The translations under genes and the position numbers were made by a program. A DNA stretch of 64,000 nt, from assembly GCF_000175195.1 (NCBI RefSeq), contig NZ_ACQL01000106.1, positions 1 through 64,000 on the forward strand. Reading direction: 5' to 3'. This DNA comes from Actinobacillus minor NM305 (GTDB taxonomy: Bacteria > Pseudomonadota > Gammaproteobacteria > Enterobacterales > Pasteurellaceae). The notes under the pieces were generated by a model. That model saw nothing but the letters and a program-made list of their open reading frames with translations, did not search any database and was not told the DNA's origin. Positions 22,308 to 32,499 of this stretch are shown one piece after another (position 1 is the first letter of the stretch; every line of letters begins with the position of its first letter).

Positions 22308-22380
22308 AAGAGGTAAAGTAGGCAAAAAAGTGAGTAATACATTTGTGTCTACTATACCTCTTTTTACCTCCATTACTCAC
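22308..22380. repeat. Interleaved inverted repeats between gyrB and the dynamin-like gene
   Basis: Two inverted repeats overlap in the order A-B-A'-B'. A is 22308-22321 (AAGAGGTAAAGTAG) and A' is 22349-22362, with 13 of 14 bases pairing. B is 22330-22338 (GTGAGTAAT) and B' is 22372-22380, perfect over 9 bases. The two stems can coexist only as a pseudoknot, or they compete. B' ends two bases before the stop codon of the minus-strand dynamin-like gene, so on that strand the element would be the 3' end of its transcript. Confidence 0.75.
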
Positions 22381-22381
22381 A

Positions 22382-24835
22382 TCAACAAATTGTGGTTGCT
22401 CGACTAACAAATTCTCTTAGTTTTGACAAGAATTCACGTTTCTTATGGTTTTGTTCGATAGCTTTGGCAATATTAGATAGTTCGTGAGAGTAATTAATAC
22501 TAATAACTCTGTTTATTAATGCCTGATATCTATTATATTGGCAATTATCTATCTCAGTAGCTTCTTGCAGAGTTGATAATTGCTTATCGAAACTGTTAAA
22601 AAATACAGTTTCTATATCCATAGCCTTAATGACAGCATTGCGGATAATATCTTTAATATTGGTAATGTCAGTATTGATTTCATGTAGAATTTCTGTTTTT
22701 GTTGCACTTTTGTTAGCGTGTTTGACAATATCTTTAGCATCTACTAAATCAAATAGTTTTTTAGTTGTAATAATCGATTCTTCTTTCTTCTCTGAATCTG
22801 ATCCTTTTGCAAAGAAGTTTTTTAAAACACCGATAGTCTCTTTTGCTTTATCTATATAAAATGTATCATTTTTAATCCAATCACCAATAGTTTGGTATAT
22901 TTTTGTTAGGATGAGTTCTATTGTACTTTCATCTTCACTCTTCTGGGTTAGTAATAAAGAAATTAGCTTAAAGTCTTCATCTTTATCTTCACAGTAATAA
23001 GCATCAAGATAAATAAAGTCTTTTTTGGCGTTATTAAATTTCTGCGTTCTTGCATTAGAGCCTAGGCTATAATTGAAAATATCAAATAGATTTCGAGCGA
23101 AACGTTCAAACAGATATTCATATTTTTCATGACTATAGATATTTTCTGTTCTAACATTCTGAATAAATTGAATGAGTTCATTTCTAACAGCTATGTTTCT
23201 TTCAGGATTCAGTTCATTCAGTAAATTCTCAATAATTTGAGCTTCTTTTTCTTTACCATTTTGTTCGAAGAAGTCTCGAATTACATCAGAAATATTTTGT
23301 CTAATTTGTGTTGAAATTTTATTTCTTAGATAAGGATTTGTTGCTTCATTAAGCTCTAATGATACGCTTTTATCTGTTTCTCTAATGATCTCATCAAGAT
23401 TACTTTCAGTAATTTGTGGGAAGTTTGACTTCTCATCAAATCTATTTTGTAGTTTTTCGGTAAGCGTTCTGTTTGGTTTATTATCAAAACCAATAATTTC
23501 AGCTTTTAATTGGGTTCTAATGTTGCTAATAGCCTTTTTAAATTTACTTTGAAGCTCAGTGCTAGCTTTAGTAAAAATATAATGTTTAGCATCTTCTTCA
23601 GATGATGGCATACTTTCTAGTTGATGATTATGGAGTTGCACTTGAATTTCTTTAATAAAATCTTGTTTTACATTTTTCAACTTCATTTTAACAAGATTGA
23701 ATCGATCAGTCTGATGATATTTTATGATTAGCTCTCTAAATGCATGAATATTATCTTCAATGTCAAAGTTATTTTTATACTTATCTTCTGCAATATTTTT
23801 CAAAGATAAATATTTTAACGCTGAACCTGTGCAGACGGTAGACTCTGTACCTATACCGAGATTAATAACATCTTTTAATAATATTTGATGATTATTATTG
23901 GCCTGTTCTAAAGTATTCGCAGTATCTTTTTTGTTACCAAAAATAAATAGTTTTTCTTTTAATTTTAATCCATCTTCATCAACTTGTTCTTTTAAAATAT
24001 TAAGTACAGTACCTTGTATATTAGGGTTTTGTCCAACATTTGTAATTAAAATAATTACATCAGCTGATTTTAGTCGTTCAGTTGTTTGTTCTGTATGTAA
24101 TTGGGTTGTTGAATCAAAGCCAGGTACATCATAGATAACAGCATTTTTTAATTGACTTAATTTTGAGGATTGAATATCGATACTTTTTACGCTATAAGGT
24201 TTGCTTCTATCATCATTATTCCCGGTAATATAACTTTTAAATTCTTGAGATAGAATTTCATCACCTAAAAATACTTTTTGCGGTTTATCTAATAACAATT
24301 TATCCTTATTTAAAAGGATATCTTTAATTTCTATTTCAGCTTTGCCCTTATGAGTATTATATAACTCAGGTTGGTTTTCTTCTAAGGAATTAAAATAATG
24401 GGTAAAGTCTTCTATTTTTAAGGTTTTTAAGGTATTTTTATCAATATTTGGATACTTGATAGTATTGAGTAAATCAATAAATCGTTCATTAAATTCTTCT
24501 TCGGTATAGAATGTTACAATAGCTCTATCCTCACCGTAAGTAAGACGGGTAATTGTATATGTACAACGTTCTGCAGCTGATGGGAATATGTTACTTTCAA
24601 TTAAAGCATTGGCAAAAGTTGACTTTCCTGCTTTTTCTAAGCCGATAATAGCGATTTCTAGCTCATCTTTTGTTAATTTATTTAATAATGTTTCATTTAA
24701 ATTTGCTATTTTTTGGATTTTTGTTATATCAATAAAATTAAGCTCTTTATTATCATTGATAATCGATTTAATAAATTGGTTTAATTCCGTTGCTTTATTG
24801 ATTATTTCTAATTTTTCTTGTGTTTGATTTTCCAT
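22382..24835 (-). CDS. Dynamin-family GTPase
   Basis: Large GTPase of 817 residues with a dynamin-type G domain. The P-loop is GLEKAGKS (residues 65-72) preceded by LEIAIIG; the switch I threonine region is CTYTITRL (91-98); the G3 motif is DVPGFD (236-241); and the G4 motif is NKKD (301-304). After the G domain come about 500 residues that look almost entirely helical and coiled, as in bacterial dynamin-like proteins that remodel membranes; no clear transmembrane segment was seen. I start at the ATG at 24835, preceded by AAGGA, rather than 24865. The gene is more AT-rich than its neighbours and stands alone between gyrB and serS, suggesting acquisition. Related proteins are linked to membrane stress, toxin secretion (LeoA) or phage defence; which applies here is unknown. 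Confidence 0.85.
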   Translation of the reverse strand: MENQTQEKLEIINKATELNQFIKSIINDNKELNFIDITKIQKIANLNETLLNKLTKDELEIAIIGLEKAGKSTFANALIESNIFPSAAERCTYTITRLTYGEDRAIVTFYTEEEFNERFIDLLNTIKYPNIDKNTLKTLKIEDFTHYFNSLEENQPELYNTHKGKAEIEIKDILLNKDKLLLDKPQKVFLGDEILSQEFKSYITGNNDDRSKPYSVKSIDIQSSKLSQLKNAVIYDVPGFDSTTQLHTEQTTERLKSADVIILITNVGQNPNIQGTVLNILKEQVDEDGLKLKEKLFIFGNKKDTANTLEQANNNHQILLKDVINLGIGTESTVCTGSALKYLSLKNIAEDKYKNNFDIEDNIHAFRELIIKYHQTDRFNLVKMKLKNVKQDFIKEIQVQLHNHQLESMPSSEEDAKHYIFTKASTELQSKFKKAISNIRTQLKAEIIGFDNKPNRTLTEKLQNRFDEKSNFPQITESNLDEIIRETDKSVSLELNEATNPYLRNKISTQIRQNISDVIRDFFEQNGKEKEAQIIENLLNELNPERNIAVRNELIQFIQNVRTENIYSHEKYEYLFERFARNLFDIFNYSLGSNARTQKFNNAKKDFIYLDAYYCEDKDEDFKLISLLLTQKSEDESTIELILTKIYQTIGDWIKNDTFYIDKAKETIGVLKNFFAKGSDSEKKEESIITTKKLFDLVDAKDIVKHANKSATKTEILHEINTDITNIKDIIRNAVIKAMDIETVFFNSFDKQLSTLQEATEIDNCQYNRYQALINRVISINYSHELSNIAKAIEQNHKKREFLSKLREFVSRATTIC

Positions 24836-24894
24836 TTTGCATTCCTTAATATATAAGAAAAGCAATCACATAAGCGATTGCTTTATAATATTAT

Positions 24895-26211
<1,317 letters not shown>

Positions 26212-26242
26212 CTAAGTCTCTTTACTTTAATAAAAATATTTC

Positions 26243-26722
26243 TTAACCACGATTGGCATTTTTCATGATGCGTTGTTTAGCAAGTTGCCATTCTCTATCT
26301 TTAATATCTTCACGTTTATCGTGTAATTTTTTCCCTTTTGCGACACCGATTTTCACTTTTGCCCAAGCGGCTTTCCAGTAAAGGGATAATGCCACAACAG
26401 TCATGCCATCTCGATTAACTTTTCCGAAAAGTGAATCAAGCTCTCGGCGGTTCAGTAAAAGTTTTCGTGTGCGAGTTGGGTCTGCCACAATATGTGTTGA
26501 AGCCACATTAAGCGGGGTAATGGTTGCACCAAATAAGAAGGCTTGTCCATCTCTAAAAGTAACATAACTATCGCCGATGTTAGCTTTACCTGCACGTAGC
26601 GATTTTACTTCCCAACCTTGCAATTCTAATCCTGCTTCAACCTCTTCTTCAATAAAGTATTCGTGTCTAGCCCGTTTATTTAATGCAATTGTATTTGAAG
26701 CGACTTTTGGTTTTTTACTCAT
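26243..26722 (-). CDS. smpB: SsrA-binding protein SmpB
   Basis: Binds tmRNA and delivers it to stalled ribosomes for trans-translation. The 159-residue protein has the conserved core [29 protein letters not shown] (in part), the [19 protein letters not shown] stretch, and a basic C-terminal tail ([28 protein letters not shown] in part) that mimics the mRNA in the channel. Length matches E. coli SmpB (160). The window also holds arfA, the backup ribosome-rescue factor. Confidence 0.97.
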   Translation of the reverse strand: MSKKPKVASNTIALNKRARHEYFIEEEVEAGLELQGWEVKSLRAGKANIGDSYVTFRDGQAFLFGATITPLNVASTHIVADPTRTRKLLLNRRELDSLFGKVNRDGMTVVALSLYWKAAWAKVKIGVAKGKKLHDKREDIKDREWQLAKQRIMKNANRG

Positions 26723-26758
26723 AATGAATTTTTCTAAAAAAATAAATGGAATTCTACC

Positions 26759-28168
26759 TTAATCTAACATATCCGCCAATAGAAACTGCAATACAGCGTC
26801 CATTCGAAGATGGGGAATAGCCTCATCAAAAGCGATTTGTTTTGGAGCAAATTGATCAAATTCAAAGGTATTAAATTGCCAATAATTTGCTTCGGGTAAA
26901 CGGCTTGGCACAGTACCTGCATGCATGGTTATCAGTTTTTTATCGTTTGAACGAATGCCCCGAATGGCTTTAATTTGTTTTCCTTGTTGGGTAACGATAA
27001 CTGAATCGGTTGTTTTCACGCTTGAAATGGCTTGATAAGCAATTTCAATATCTTTAAATTCTGCATGTCGCCCACCTTCTTGTACAAGCTGGCGCATTAA
27101 GCTCTCTAAATTGGGAAGCTGATCTCGTGTAACATGATCGGCTTTGGTTGCCGCAAACAGAAGCTTATCGATGTTGGATGAAAACAAGCGATGGAATAAC
27201 GTTCGATTTCCGTAATGAAAGTGTTTAAAGAGTTGTTGCAACCCAATTTTCATTTCTAAAAATTCATCATAGCCATGATTAAGAGGTGTGAGGCAATCCG
27301 CTAAAATCACTTGGCGGTCAAATTGTGAAAAATAGTTTTCATAAAACGGTTTTACAATTTTTTGTTGATAGTGTTGATAGCGTTTTTTTAACGTCTTAAA
27401 CGTACTGTTCTCATCACTTGTTTCTAATTTTTGCCACTCTTGTTCAGATAAATTTAGGAGTGGGAAAAATTGAAATACGGGAGCACCTTTGCTATTTTCA
27501 TTTGGCAACACAAAGCGACCGGGTTGGATATATTGCATTCCCTGAGACTTACAAGCTAACAAGAAAGCGGTGTATTTTTCACTTAATTCGGCAAGTTGAT
27601 TTTCATCTGTTTTTGCAAATAAATCTAAATTTTTGACCGCTTGTAGCCATTCTTCCGCAAGTTCTGCACGTTTACCGTGATGAACTTGCTTTTGAGCTTC
27701 TGACCACTCTTTAAAAGATTGGGTAAGTAACGGTAAATCTAATAACCATTCGCCAGGGTAATCAAAAATATCGAGGTAAAGTACACCGGTTTCTTTGAGA
27801 TGTTTTAACAGACCTTCTTTACGCTGGAAACGAATCTCCAAGCGAATTTCGCTGATCCCCGTTGTTGATGGACACCAACTTGGTGGATTGGCTTCAAAAC
27901 ACTGACGATTTTTATCATATTCAAAACGAGGAATGGTTAAATCACCTTGTTCTACACGTTTAACGGAAATAATTTGTTGCTGCCGAGCAGGAGCAAAAAG
28001 AGGAAGATGTGGATTCTCACTTTTTGAGATATGTAACAGTTGATCGACTAAACTCGTGATGAAAGCAGTTTTGCCACTTCGACTTAGACCGGTTACAGCG
28101 AGTCTTAAATGATTATCTAAGCCACGTTGCACGAAGTTGTGAAGCTTATGTTGAATTTTATTAAACAT
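26759..28168 (-). CDS. ycjX: YcjX-family P-loop NTPase
   Basis: YcjX is a conserved gammaproteobacterial GTPase-like protein of uncertain role, induced by heat and phage-shock signals in E. coli. The 469-residue product has a P-loop GLSRSGKT (residues 27-34), the family stretch NPPSWCPSTTGISEIRLEIRF in part, a Walker-B-like DIFDYPGEWLLDLPLL near residue 134, and the C-terminal WQFNTFEFDQFAPKQ. In E. coli ycjX is followed by ycjF; here smpB follows, with no ycjF nearby. A perfect uptake signal (27636-27645) lies inside the gene. Confidence 0.9.
   Translation of the reverse strand: MFNKIQHKLHNFVQRGLDNHLRLAVTGLSRSGKTAFITSLVDQLLHISKSENPHLPLFAPARQQQIISVKRVEQGDLTIPRFEYDKNRQCFEANPPSWCPSTTGISEIRLEIRFQRKEGLLKHLKETGVLYLDIFDYPGEWLLDLPLLTQSFKEWSEAQKQVHHGKRAELAEEWLQAVKNLDLFAKTDENQLAELSEKYTAFLLACKSQGMQYIQPGRFVLPNENSKGAPVFQFFPLLNLSEQEWQKLETSDENSTFKTLKKRYQHYQQKIVKPFYENYFSQFDRQVILADCLTPLNHGYDEFLEMKIGLQQLFKHFHYGNRTLFHRLFSSNIDKLLFAATKADHVTRDQLPNLESLMRQLVQEGGRHAEFKDIEIAYQAISSVKTTDSVIVTQQGKQIKAIRGIRSNDKKLITMHAGTVPSRLPEANYWQFNTFEFDQFAPKQIAFDEAIPHLRMDAVLQFLLADMLD
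27620..27645 (-). repeat. Extended Apl-type uptake signal inside ycjX
   Basis: On the minus strand ACAAGCGGTC is followed by AAAAATTTAG and an A/T-rich tail ending in TTTGC, the full extended consensus, carried within coding sequence. Confidence 0.85.
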
Positions 28169-28239
28169 GGATAAATTTTTCTTGCTAAAATAACGTTATC
28201 ATCATACCAAAAATGCGTTTATCAAAAAATGGGAATTCT

Positions 28240-29070
28240 ATGCAAAATGAAATTGAATTAAAGATCATGCTCTTACCTGAAAATATAACACCAATAAAAA
28301 ATTGGTTAGCGCAACAAAATGTGATTGAGATTCAAACCAACTCGCTTGGGAATACGTATTTTGATACCGCTGAACAGTATTTTGCCAAAAATCAGATGGG
28401 ATTTCGCGTGCGGACTTATAATGGCAATTATGAAATGACCTTAAAAATGAAAGGGGAAATCATTGGTGGTCTGCATGTTCGCCCTGAATATAATCTTCCT
28501 TTGGAGTCTAAAGATCCAGACTTCAAGCGGTTAAATTCGCATTTTAATTTGCAAATTCCGGAAGCAGAGCAAATCTCAGAACAGCTAGTTGCAAAATTCA
28601 GTACTGACTTTATTCGCCACAAGTGGCTTATCCAATATCAAAATACCAAAATTGAAGTAGCTCTTGATCAAGGCGAAATTAAAAACGAGATCGGTTCGGC
28701 CCCTATTTGCGAGTTAGAGTTTGAATTATTGGAAGGTAATTTAAATGATATTTTTTCATTATTAGTGCAAATGCCTAAACGAGATGGCATGTGGCTGAGT
28801 AGTTTGAGTAAAGCGCAGCGAGGTTATTTGGTTGGGCATACGGAGCGTTTTAGAGCAGAAGTTGAACAAGCGCTAAGTAAAGAAAAGGGCTATATCTTAG
28901 AACAGAAATTAGCTGATTATTTACGTGAAGTCCATGATCCGCAAATGGTTGAACAATTTTTTCAGGTGTTCCCATTATTCCCACATAGAGATAAAGAAAC
29001 TTTACAGTATTATTTGAAAAGTGCAGAGTATCTTGAATATAACTTAGCGCAGTTACTGGCATCGGTATAA
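28240..29070 (+). CDS. CYTH-domain inorganic triphosphatase (YgiF-like)
   Basis: CYTH-fold enzymes hydrolyse triphosphates in an acidic tunnel. The 276-residue product begins MQNEIELKIML with the E-x-E-x-K signature, and later has GNTYFDTAEQYF, FRVRTYNGNYEMTLKMKG, VALDQGEI and CELEFELLEG, all CYTH strand motifs. I start at 28240, since the E-x-E-x-K motif should lie near the N terminus; a start at 28213 would add nine residues. E. coli YgiF (433 residues) continues with a CHAD domain. Here only about 80 residues follow the CYTH part, so CHAD is absent or vestigial. It is divergent from ycjX and ends in a strong bidirectional terminator. Confidence 0.82.
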   Translation: MQNEIELKIMLLPENITPIKNWLAQQNVIEIQTNSLGNTYFDTAEQYFAKNQMGFRVRTYNGNYEMTLKMKGEIIGGLHVRPEYNLPLESKDPDFKRLNSHFNLQIPEAEQISEQLVAKFSTDFIRHKWLIQYQNTKIEVALDQGEIKNEIGSAPICELEFELLEGNLNDIFSLLVQMPKRDGMWLSSLSKAQRGYLVGHTERFRAEVEQALSKEKGYILEQKLADYLREVHDPQMVEQFFQVFPLFPHRDKETLQYYLKSAEYLEYNLAQLLASV

Positions 29071-29104
29071 AAAATTAGGGAATCATGTGATTCCCCTAAT
29101 TTTT
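29069..29104. terminator. Bidirectional terminator
   Basis: AAAAATTAGGG-AATCA pairs with TGATT-CCCCTAATTTTT around a short TG centre, with A and T runs on the outer sides. It lies between two convergent genes and can serve both. Confidence 0.85.
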
Positions 29105-29112
29105 ACGTTCAA

Positions 29113-29583
29113 TTATTTTACAATTTCAAAAGCTAAATTTTTAAATACGACATCGCCAATCTGAACTTCCATTCGATAAGCGCCAATCGGATCTTTAGAA
29201 TCAAATTGCCAACAACGGGTTACATGTTCATTATTAGTAGCAACAACATCTCCAACAATTAAAAATTCTTTTTTATCTGCTGAAGCGTTGATTGTCATAC
29301 CTGGTGAACTGAAGTCAGTTGCTGCTGGTGCATAAAAAACTTCTGCAACACGAACTTTTCCAGATACCGGCACATTGATAGATGACCAACAAAGTTGTTG
29401 TTTTTTACTGATAGAGAGTTTATTACCTTTGATAACACGGGGAGCTTTACCATTAAAATCAATAACACGCAAAGCAACTGCCGGCTTGCCATCAAATGCT
29501 TTTGGTTCCTCATTCTTCTTACCTTCAGTAGCCATCGTTGTTGCTGATATCATGCTAATGGCTAAAACTAATAATTTTTTCAT
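29113..29583 (-). CDS. Secreted hypothetical protein
   Basis: Not recognised. The 156-residue product starts with a clear Sec signal peptide ([18 protein letters not shown], predicted cleavage near residue 18), so the mature protein of about 138 residues should be periplasmic. It contains exactly two cysteines (Cys65 in QLCWSS and Cys124 in TRCWQF), which could form one disulfide, and the alternating pattern of the rest suggests a beta-sandwich. Its start overlaps the stop of the YoaH-family gene by ATGA, so the two are translationally coupled, downstream of truC. No function is proposed. Confidence 0.75.
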   Translation of the reverse strand: MKKLLVLAISMISATTMATEGKKNEEPKAFDGKPAVALRVIDFNGKAPRVIKGNKLSISKKQQLCWSSINVPVSGKVRVAEVFYAPAATDFSSPGMTINASADKKEFLIVGDVVATNNEHVTRCWQFDSKDPIGAYRMEVQIGDVVFKNLAFEIVK

Positions 29584-29744
29584 TCACTTTTCTCCGAATT
29601 CGATTGTTTATATTTTTCTCGTAATTGATTTGCTACGAGTTGAATTGCCTCGCCCATACTCATACCTTGTTGGGCTAATTTTTGGATCTCTTCTACGGCT
29701 TCTTGTTGTTGCTCATGAGTTAATGAGAGTAGAGCATTATCCAT
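29580..29744 (-). CDS. YoaH/UPF0181-family small protein
   Basis: A 54-residue protein with the family pattern [34 protein letters not shown], as in E. coli YoaH. The ATG at 29744 is chosen because GGAG lies at the right distance and the protein then begins MDNALLSL, as the family does. Longer readings from 29756 or 29822 are less likely. Function is unknown. It sits between truC and the secreted hypothetical gene, overlapping the latter. Confidence 0.85.
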   Translation of the reverse strand: MDNALLSLTHEQQQEAVEEIQKLAQQGMSMGEAIQLVANQLREKYKQSNSEKSE

Positions 29745-29760
29745 ATTGTTCTCCATTTGT

Positions 29761-30489
29761 CTAATAAAAATGTGTAAAGTTCCAATTAAAGAATGTAAAT
29801 AATTGACGCCATTGCTGATCAAGCGGCGCTTTTATTTCTATTTTTTGCAAGGTTTTAGGGTGCTGAAATTGCATAAAATGTGAATGCAACATTAATCGCT
29901 CAACACCGGATTGCTCGGCTAACGTACGATTTTGATGTAAATCACCATATTTTGTATCGCCCATAATCGGGTGAAAAAGGTGCTTTAAATGTCGTCTTAA
30001 TTGATGTTTTCGCCCTGTTTGTGGCTGTAGTTCAACTAGCGAATAACGAGCTGTTTGAAATTTTCCAGCAGGATAAGGCATTTCGACTGTCGCTAAACCT
30101 TGATAATCTGTAATCGCTTCTTGCGGTTCTTTTTCTTGTGAAAATCTATCGGCTACTTTATCTAAAATTACTTTCAATGGATAATCAACTCTCGCTTTTC
30201 CTTCTAAATAACCTCTGACGATAGCAAGATAGCCTTTTTTTACTTGATGATTTTCAAATAATTCGCACATCGTTCGCGCCATGTCGCTATTGAGTGCAAA
30301 AAGTAATACACCAGATGTCGGGCGATCTAAACGATGTATCGGAAAAACGTGTTGCCCAATTTGATCTCGAAGCGTTTGCATGACGAAAACGGTTTCCGCC
30401 TTATCTAACCAACTACGATGAACCAACATACCTGCCGGCTTATTGATCGCAATAAGATCTTCATCTTGATAAAGAATTTCTAGCATCAT
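29761..30489 (-). CDS. truC: tRNA pseudouridine(65) synthase TruC
   Basis: Modifies U65 of certain tRNAs. The 242-residue protein starts with [24 protein letters not shown] in part and has the RluA-family catalytic motif [13 protein letters not shown] near residue 52 with its Asp nucleophile. It also has [29 protein letters not shown] in part near residue 155. These match E. coli TruC. The first two codons are both ATG, so the start may be 30486. It directly follows yqcC, the same pair as in E. coli. Confidence 0.94.
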   Translation of the reverse strand: MMLEILYQDEDLIAINKPAGMLVHRSWLDKAETVFVMQTLRDQIGQHVFPIHRLDRPTSGVLLFALNSDMARTMCELFENHQVKKGYLAIVRGYLEGKARVDYPLKVILDKVADRFSQEKEPQEAITDYQGLATVEMPYPAGKFQTARYSLVELQPQTGRKHQLRRHLKHLFHPIMGDTKYGDLHQNRTLAEQSGVERLMLHSHFMQFQHPKTLQKIEIKAPLDQQWRQLFTFFNWNFTHFY

Positions 30490-30490
30490 A

Positions 30491-30802
30491 TTAGCTTTTT
30501 AGCAGCGCTTCCATTTGTGATAATGGTTGATGAAGGGCTCTTAAATAAGGTTCATTTTTTAGTGATTCTTCCAAATAAGCTGTAATTGAAAAATTGCGTG
30601 GAAGTTCATTGCCCTGTTCTAATAATGCATGCATTCTTGGAATAAATATCCATTGAAGCCATTGTGTTGGCGTAAGTGTTTCAACACAAAACGGTTGGTT
30701 GTTTGCTAATGCTTCAGCACTTGGAGGCGTAGCTTCCCATAATTGATGATGGTGCATCGCTTCTTGTAATTCAATTAAAAGTTGTTTTACCTTCGTTTTC
30801 AT
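30491..30802 (-). CDS. yqcC: YqcC family protein (DUF446)
   Basis: A 103-residue cytoplasmic protein of unknown function. The pattern WEATPPSAEALANNQPFCVETLTPTQWLQWIFIPRM in part is characteristic of YqcC, which is found next to truC across gammaproteobacteria. The ATG at 30802 has a GAGGAAAAAG ribosome site; a reading from 30814 would need a TTG start. The stop lies one base before the truC start, implying coupled translation. Confidence 0.88.
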   Translation of the reverse strand: MKTKVKQLLIELQEAMHHHQLWEATPPSAEALANNQPFCVETLTPTQWLQWIFIPRMHALLEQGNELPRNFSITAYLEESLKNEPYLRALHQPLSQMEALLKS

Positions 30803-30939
30803 CTTTTTCCTCAATGTGGTAAAAATTTAGGTGGCTATTTTAGGCTATTTTCTTTTTTCTTTCTATTGTAAGATGATTAGAGTAAACTTTTTGGAATGTT
30901 CTCAGATTTCCGCTAAATAACAATAAAAGAAGGATAAAT

Positions 30940-32352
30940 ATGCAATCTCAACAACCAACCATTCTTCAAAAAATCGTTCAAGATAAAGCCATTTGGGTTC
31001 AAAATAAAGAACAGAGTTTTCCTTTAGCTCATTTTAAACAGGCATTAAAACCTGCGGATCGGGATTTTTATGGTCAATTATCGATGGGAACTCATCAAAT
31101 CCCAGCCTATATTTTAGAATGTAAGAAAGCATCGCCTTCGAAAGGATTGATTCGGGCGGAATTTGATTTAGATGCGATTGCTCAAGTTTATAAACATTAT
31201 GCATCTGCGATTTCTGTTTTGACGGATGAACAATATTTTCAAGGGGATTTTCGTTACATTGATCAGGTAAAACAGCAAACGACACAACCTATTCTGTGTA
31301 AAGATTTCATTATTTCGCCTTATCAGGTTTATTTAGCTCGTTATTACAATGCCGATGCGATTTTATTGATGTTATCTGTCGTAGATGATGAAACATATAG
31401 AATGTTGTCTGAGTTAGCTCATTCATTAGGTATGGGCGTACTAACAGAAACCAGCACAGAGCAAGAATTTGAGCGAGCATTATCCCTTGGCGCAAGAATT
31501 ATTGGTGTTAATAACCGTGATTTACATACATTAACGATTGATATGAATCGCATTGTTCGACTAGTTGAAAAATATCGTGACCAAATTCCGGAAAATGTAC
31601 GATTAATTTCAGAGTCGGGTATTTATGATCATCAACAAATCAGAACCATAAAACCTTTTGCGCATGGATTTTTGATCGGCAGCAGTTTAATGGGAAGTGC
31701 AGATCTCAATAATGCGGTTCGTTCGGTGATATATGGCGAAAATAAAGTATGCGGATTAACTCGCACACAAGATGTTAAAGCGGTCTATGAACAGGGCGCT
31801 TTATATGGCGGATTGATTTTTGCAGAAGGTTCGCCGAGACAGCTCTCTTTACGTCAAGCGCAAGAACTTGTGGTTAATGCACCATTACGATATGTTGGCG
31901 TATTTCAAAATCAAGCGGTTGAATTTGTGGAAAAAATAGCAAAACAGCTTGAATTATTTGCGGTTCAATTGCATGGGCAGGAAGATGAGCAATATATCGC
32001 AGAACTTGCGGAACGTCTGGAAGGCAAAACACAAATTTGGAAAGCATGTTCTATTGATATAAATGCAGATTCTTGGACATTTGTTGATAATCCATTAGTA
32101 AGTCGTTTCATTTTAGACAGTCAATCTGGCTCTCAACAAGGGGGGACAGGGAAATCATTTAATTGGGCTATCATTCCTGAAGAGCTGAAAAACAAATCAC
32201 TTTTAGCCGGAGGTATTCATTTAGATAATCTCGATTCTGCTTTAGCACAAGGTTGTTTAGGTGTTGATCTTAATTCTGGCATTGAAAGTGCAAAAGGTGT
32301 AAAAGATCTTGAAAAATTAACCGCTTGCTTTGCGAAAATTATTCAGGCATAA
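30940..32352 (+). CDS. trpCF: Bifunctional indole-3-glycerol phosphate synthase / phosphoribosylanthranilate isomerase
   Basis: Fused enzyme for two consecutive tryptophan-synthesis steps. The N-terminal TrpC barrel (about residues 1-255) shows [57 protein letters not shown] in part, and ISESGIYD. The C-terminal TrpF barrel (about 256-470) shows [27 protein letters not shown] and [18 protein letters not shown]. The length (470) and fusion match enteric bacteria and Haemophilus. It stands alone here without other trp genes. No leader peptide with tandem Trp codons or attenuator was seen upstream. Confidence 0.96.
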   Translation: MQSQQPTILQKIVQDKAIWVQNKEQSFPLAHFKQALKPADRDFYGQLSMGTHQIPAYILECKKASPSKGLIRAEFDLDAIAQVYKHYASAISVLTDEQYFQGDFRYIDQVKQQTTQPILCKDFIISPYQVYLARYYNADAILLMLSVVDDETYRMLSELAHSLGMGVLTETSTEQEFERALSLGARIIGVNNRDLHTLTIDMNRIVRLVEKYRDQIPENVRLISESGIYDHQQIRTIKPFAHGFLIGSSLMGSADLNNAVRSVIYGENKVCGLTRTQDVKAVYEQGALYGGLIFAEGSPRQLSLRQAQELVVNAPLRYVGVFQNQAVEFVEKIAKQLELFAVQLHGQEDEQYIAELAERLEGKTQIWKACSIDINADSWTFVDNPLVSRFILDSQSGSQQGGTGKSFNWAIIPEELKNKSLLAGGIHLDNLDSALAQGCLGVDLNSGIESAKGVKDLEKLTACFAKIIQA

Positions 32353-32368
32353 ATAACTATTTTTTGGC

Positions 32369-32397
32369 AAAAAGGCGATTTAATATCGTCTTTTTTC
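32369..32397 (+). terminator. Terminator after trpCF
   Basis: AAAAAGGCGAT / ATCGTCTTTTT (one G-T pair) with a five-base loop and a long T run. Confidence 0.85.
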
Positions 32398-32410
32398 TTT
32401 TTGGGAAAAA

Positions 32411-32432
32411 TTTTTGCGATCTCGCTCGAAAA
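32411..32432 (+). promoter_or_regulatory. Competence regulatory element (CRP-S site) upstream of comEC/rec2
   Basis: Core TGCGATCTCGCTCGAA, with T-rich 5' and A-rich 3' flanks, matches the Pasteurellaceae competence site TGCGA-N6-TCGCA except for one base in the right half. Such CRP-S sites need both CRP and Sxy/TfoX. Its position about 78 bases before the comEC start fits the known membership of rec2 in the competence regulon. Confidence 0.75.
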
Positions 32433-32499
32433 TTAAAATATTTTTTCAGCAAGGTTTAAAAATAAAAGGCATACTGTTAGAAAAAGTTGCCCTATCACT

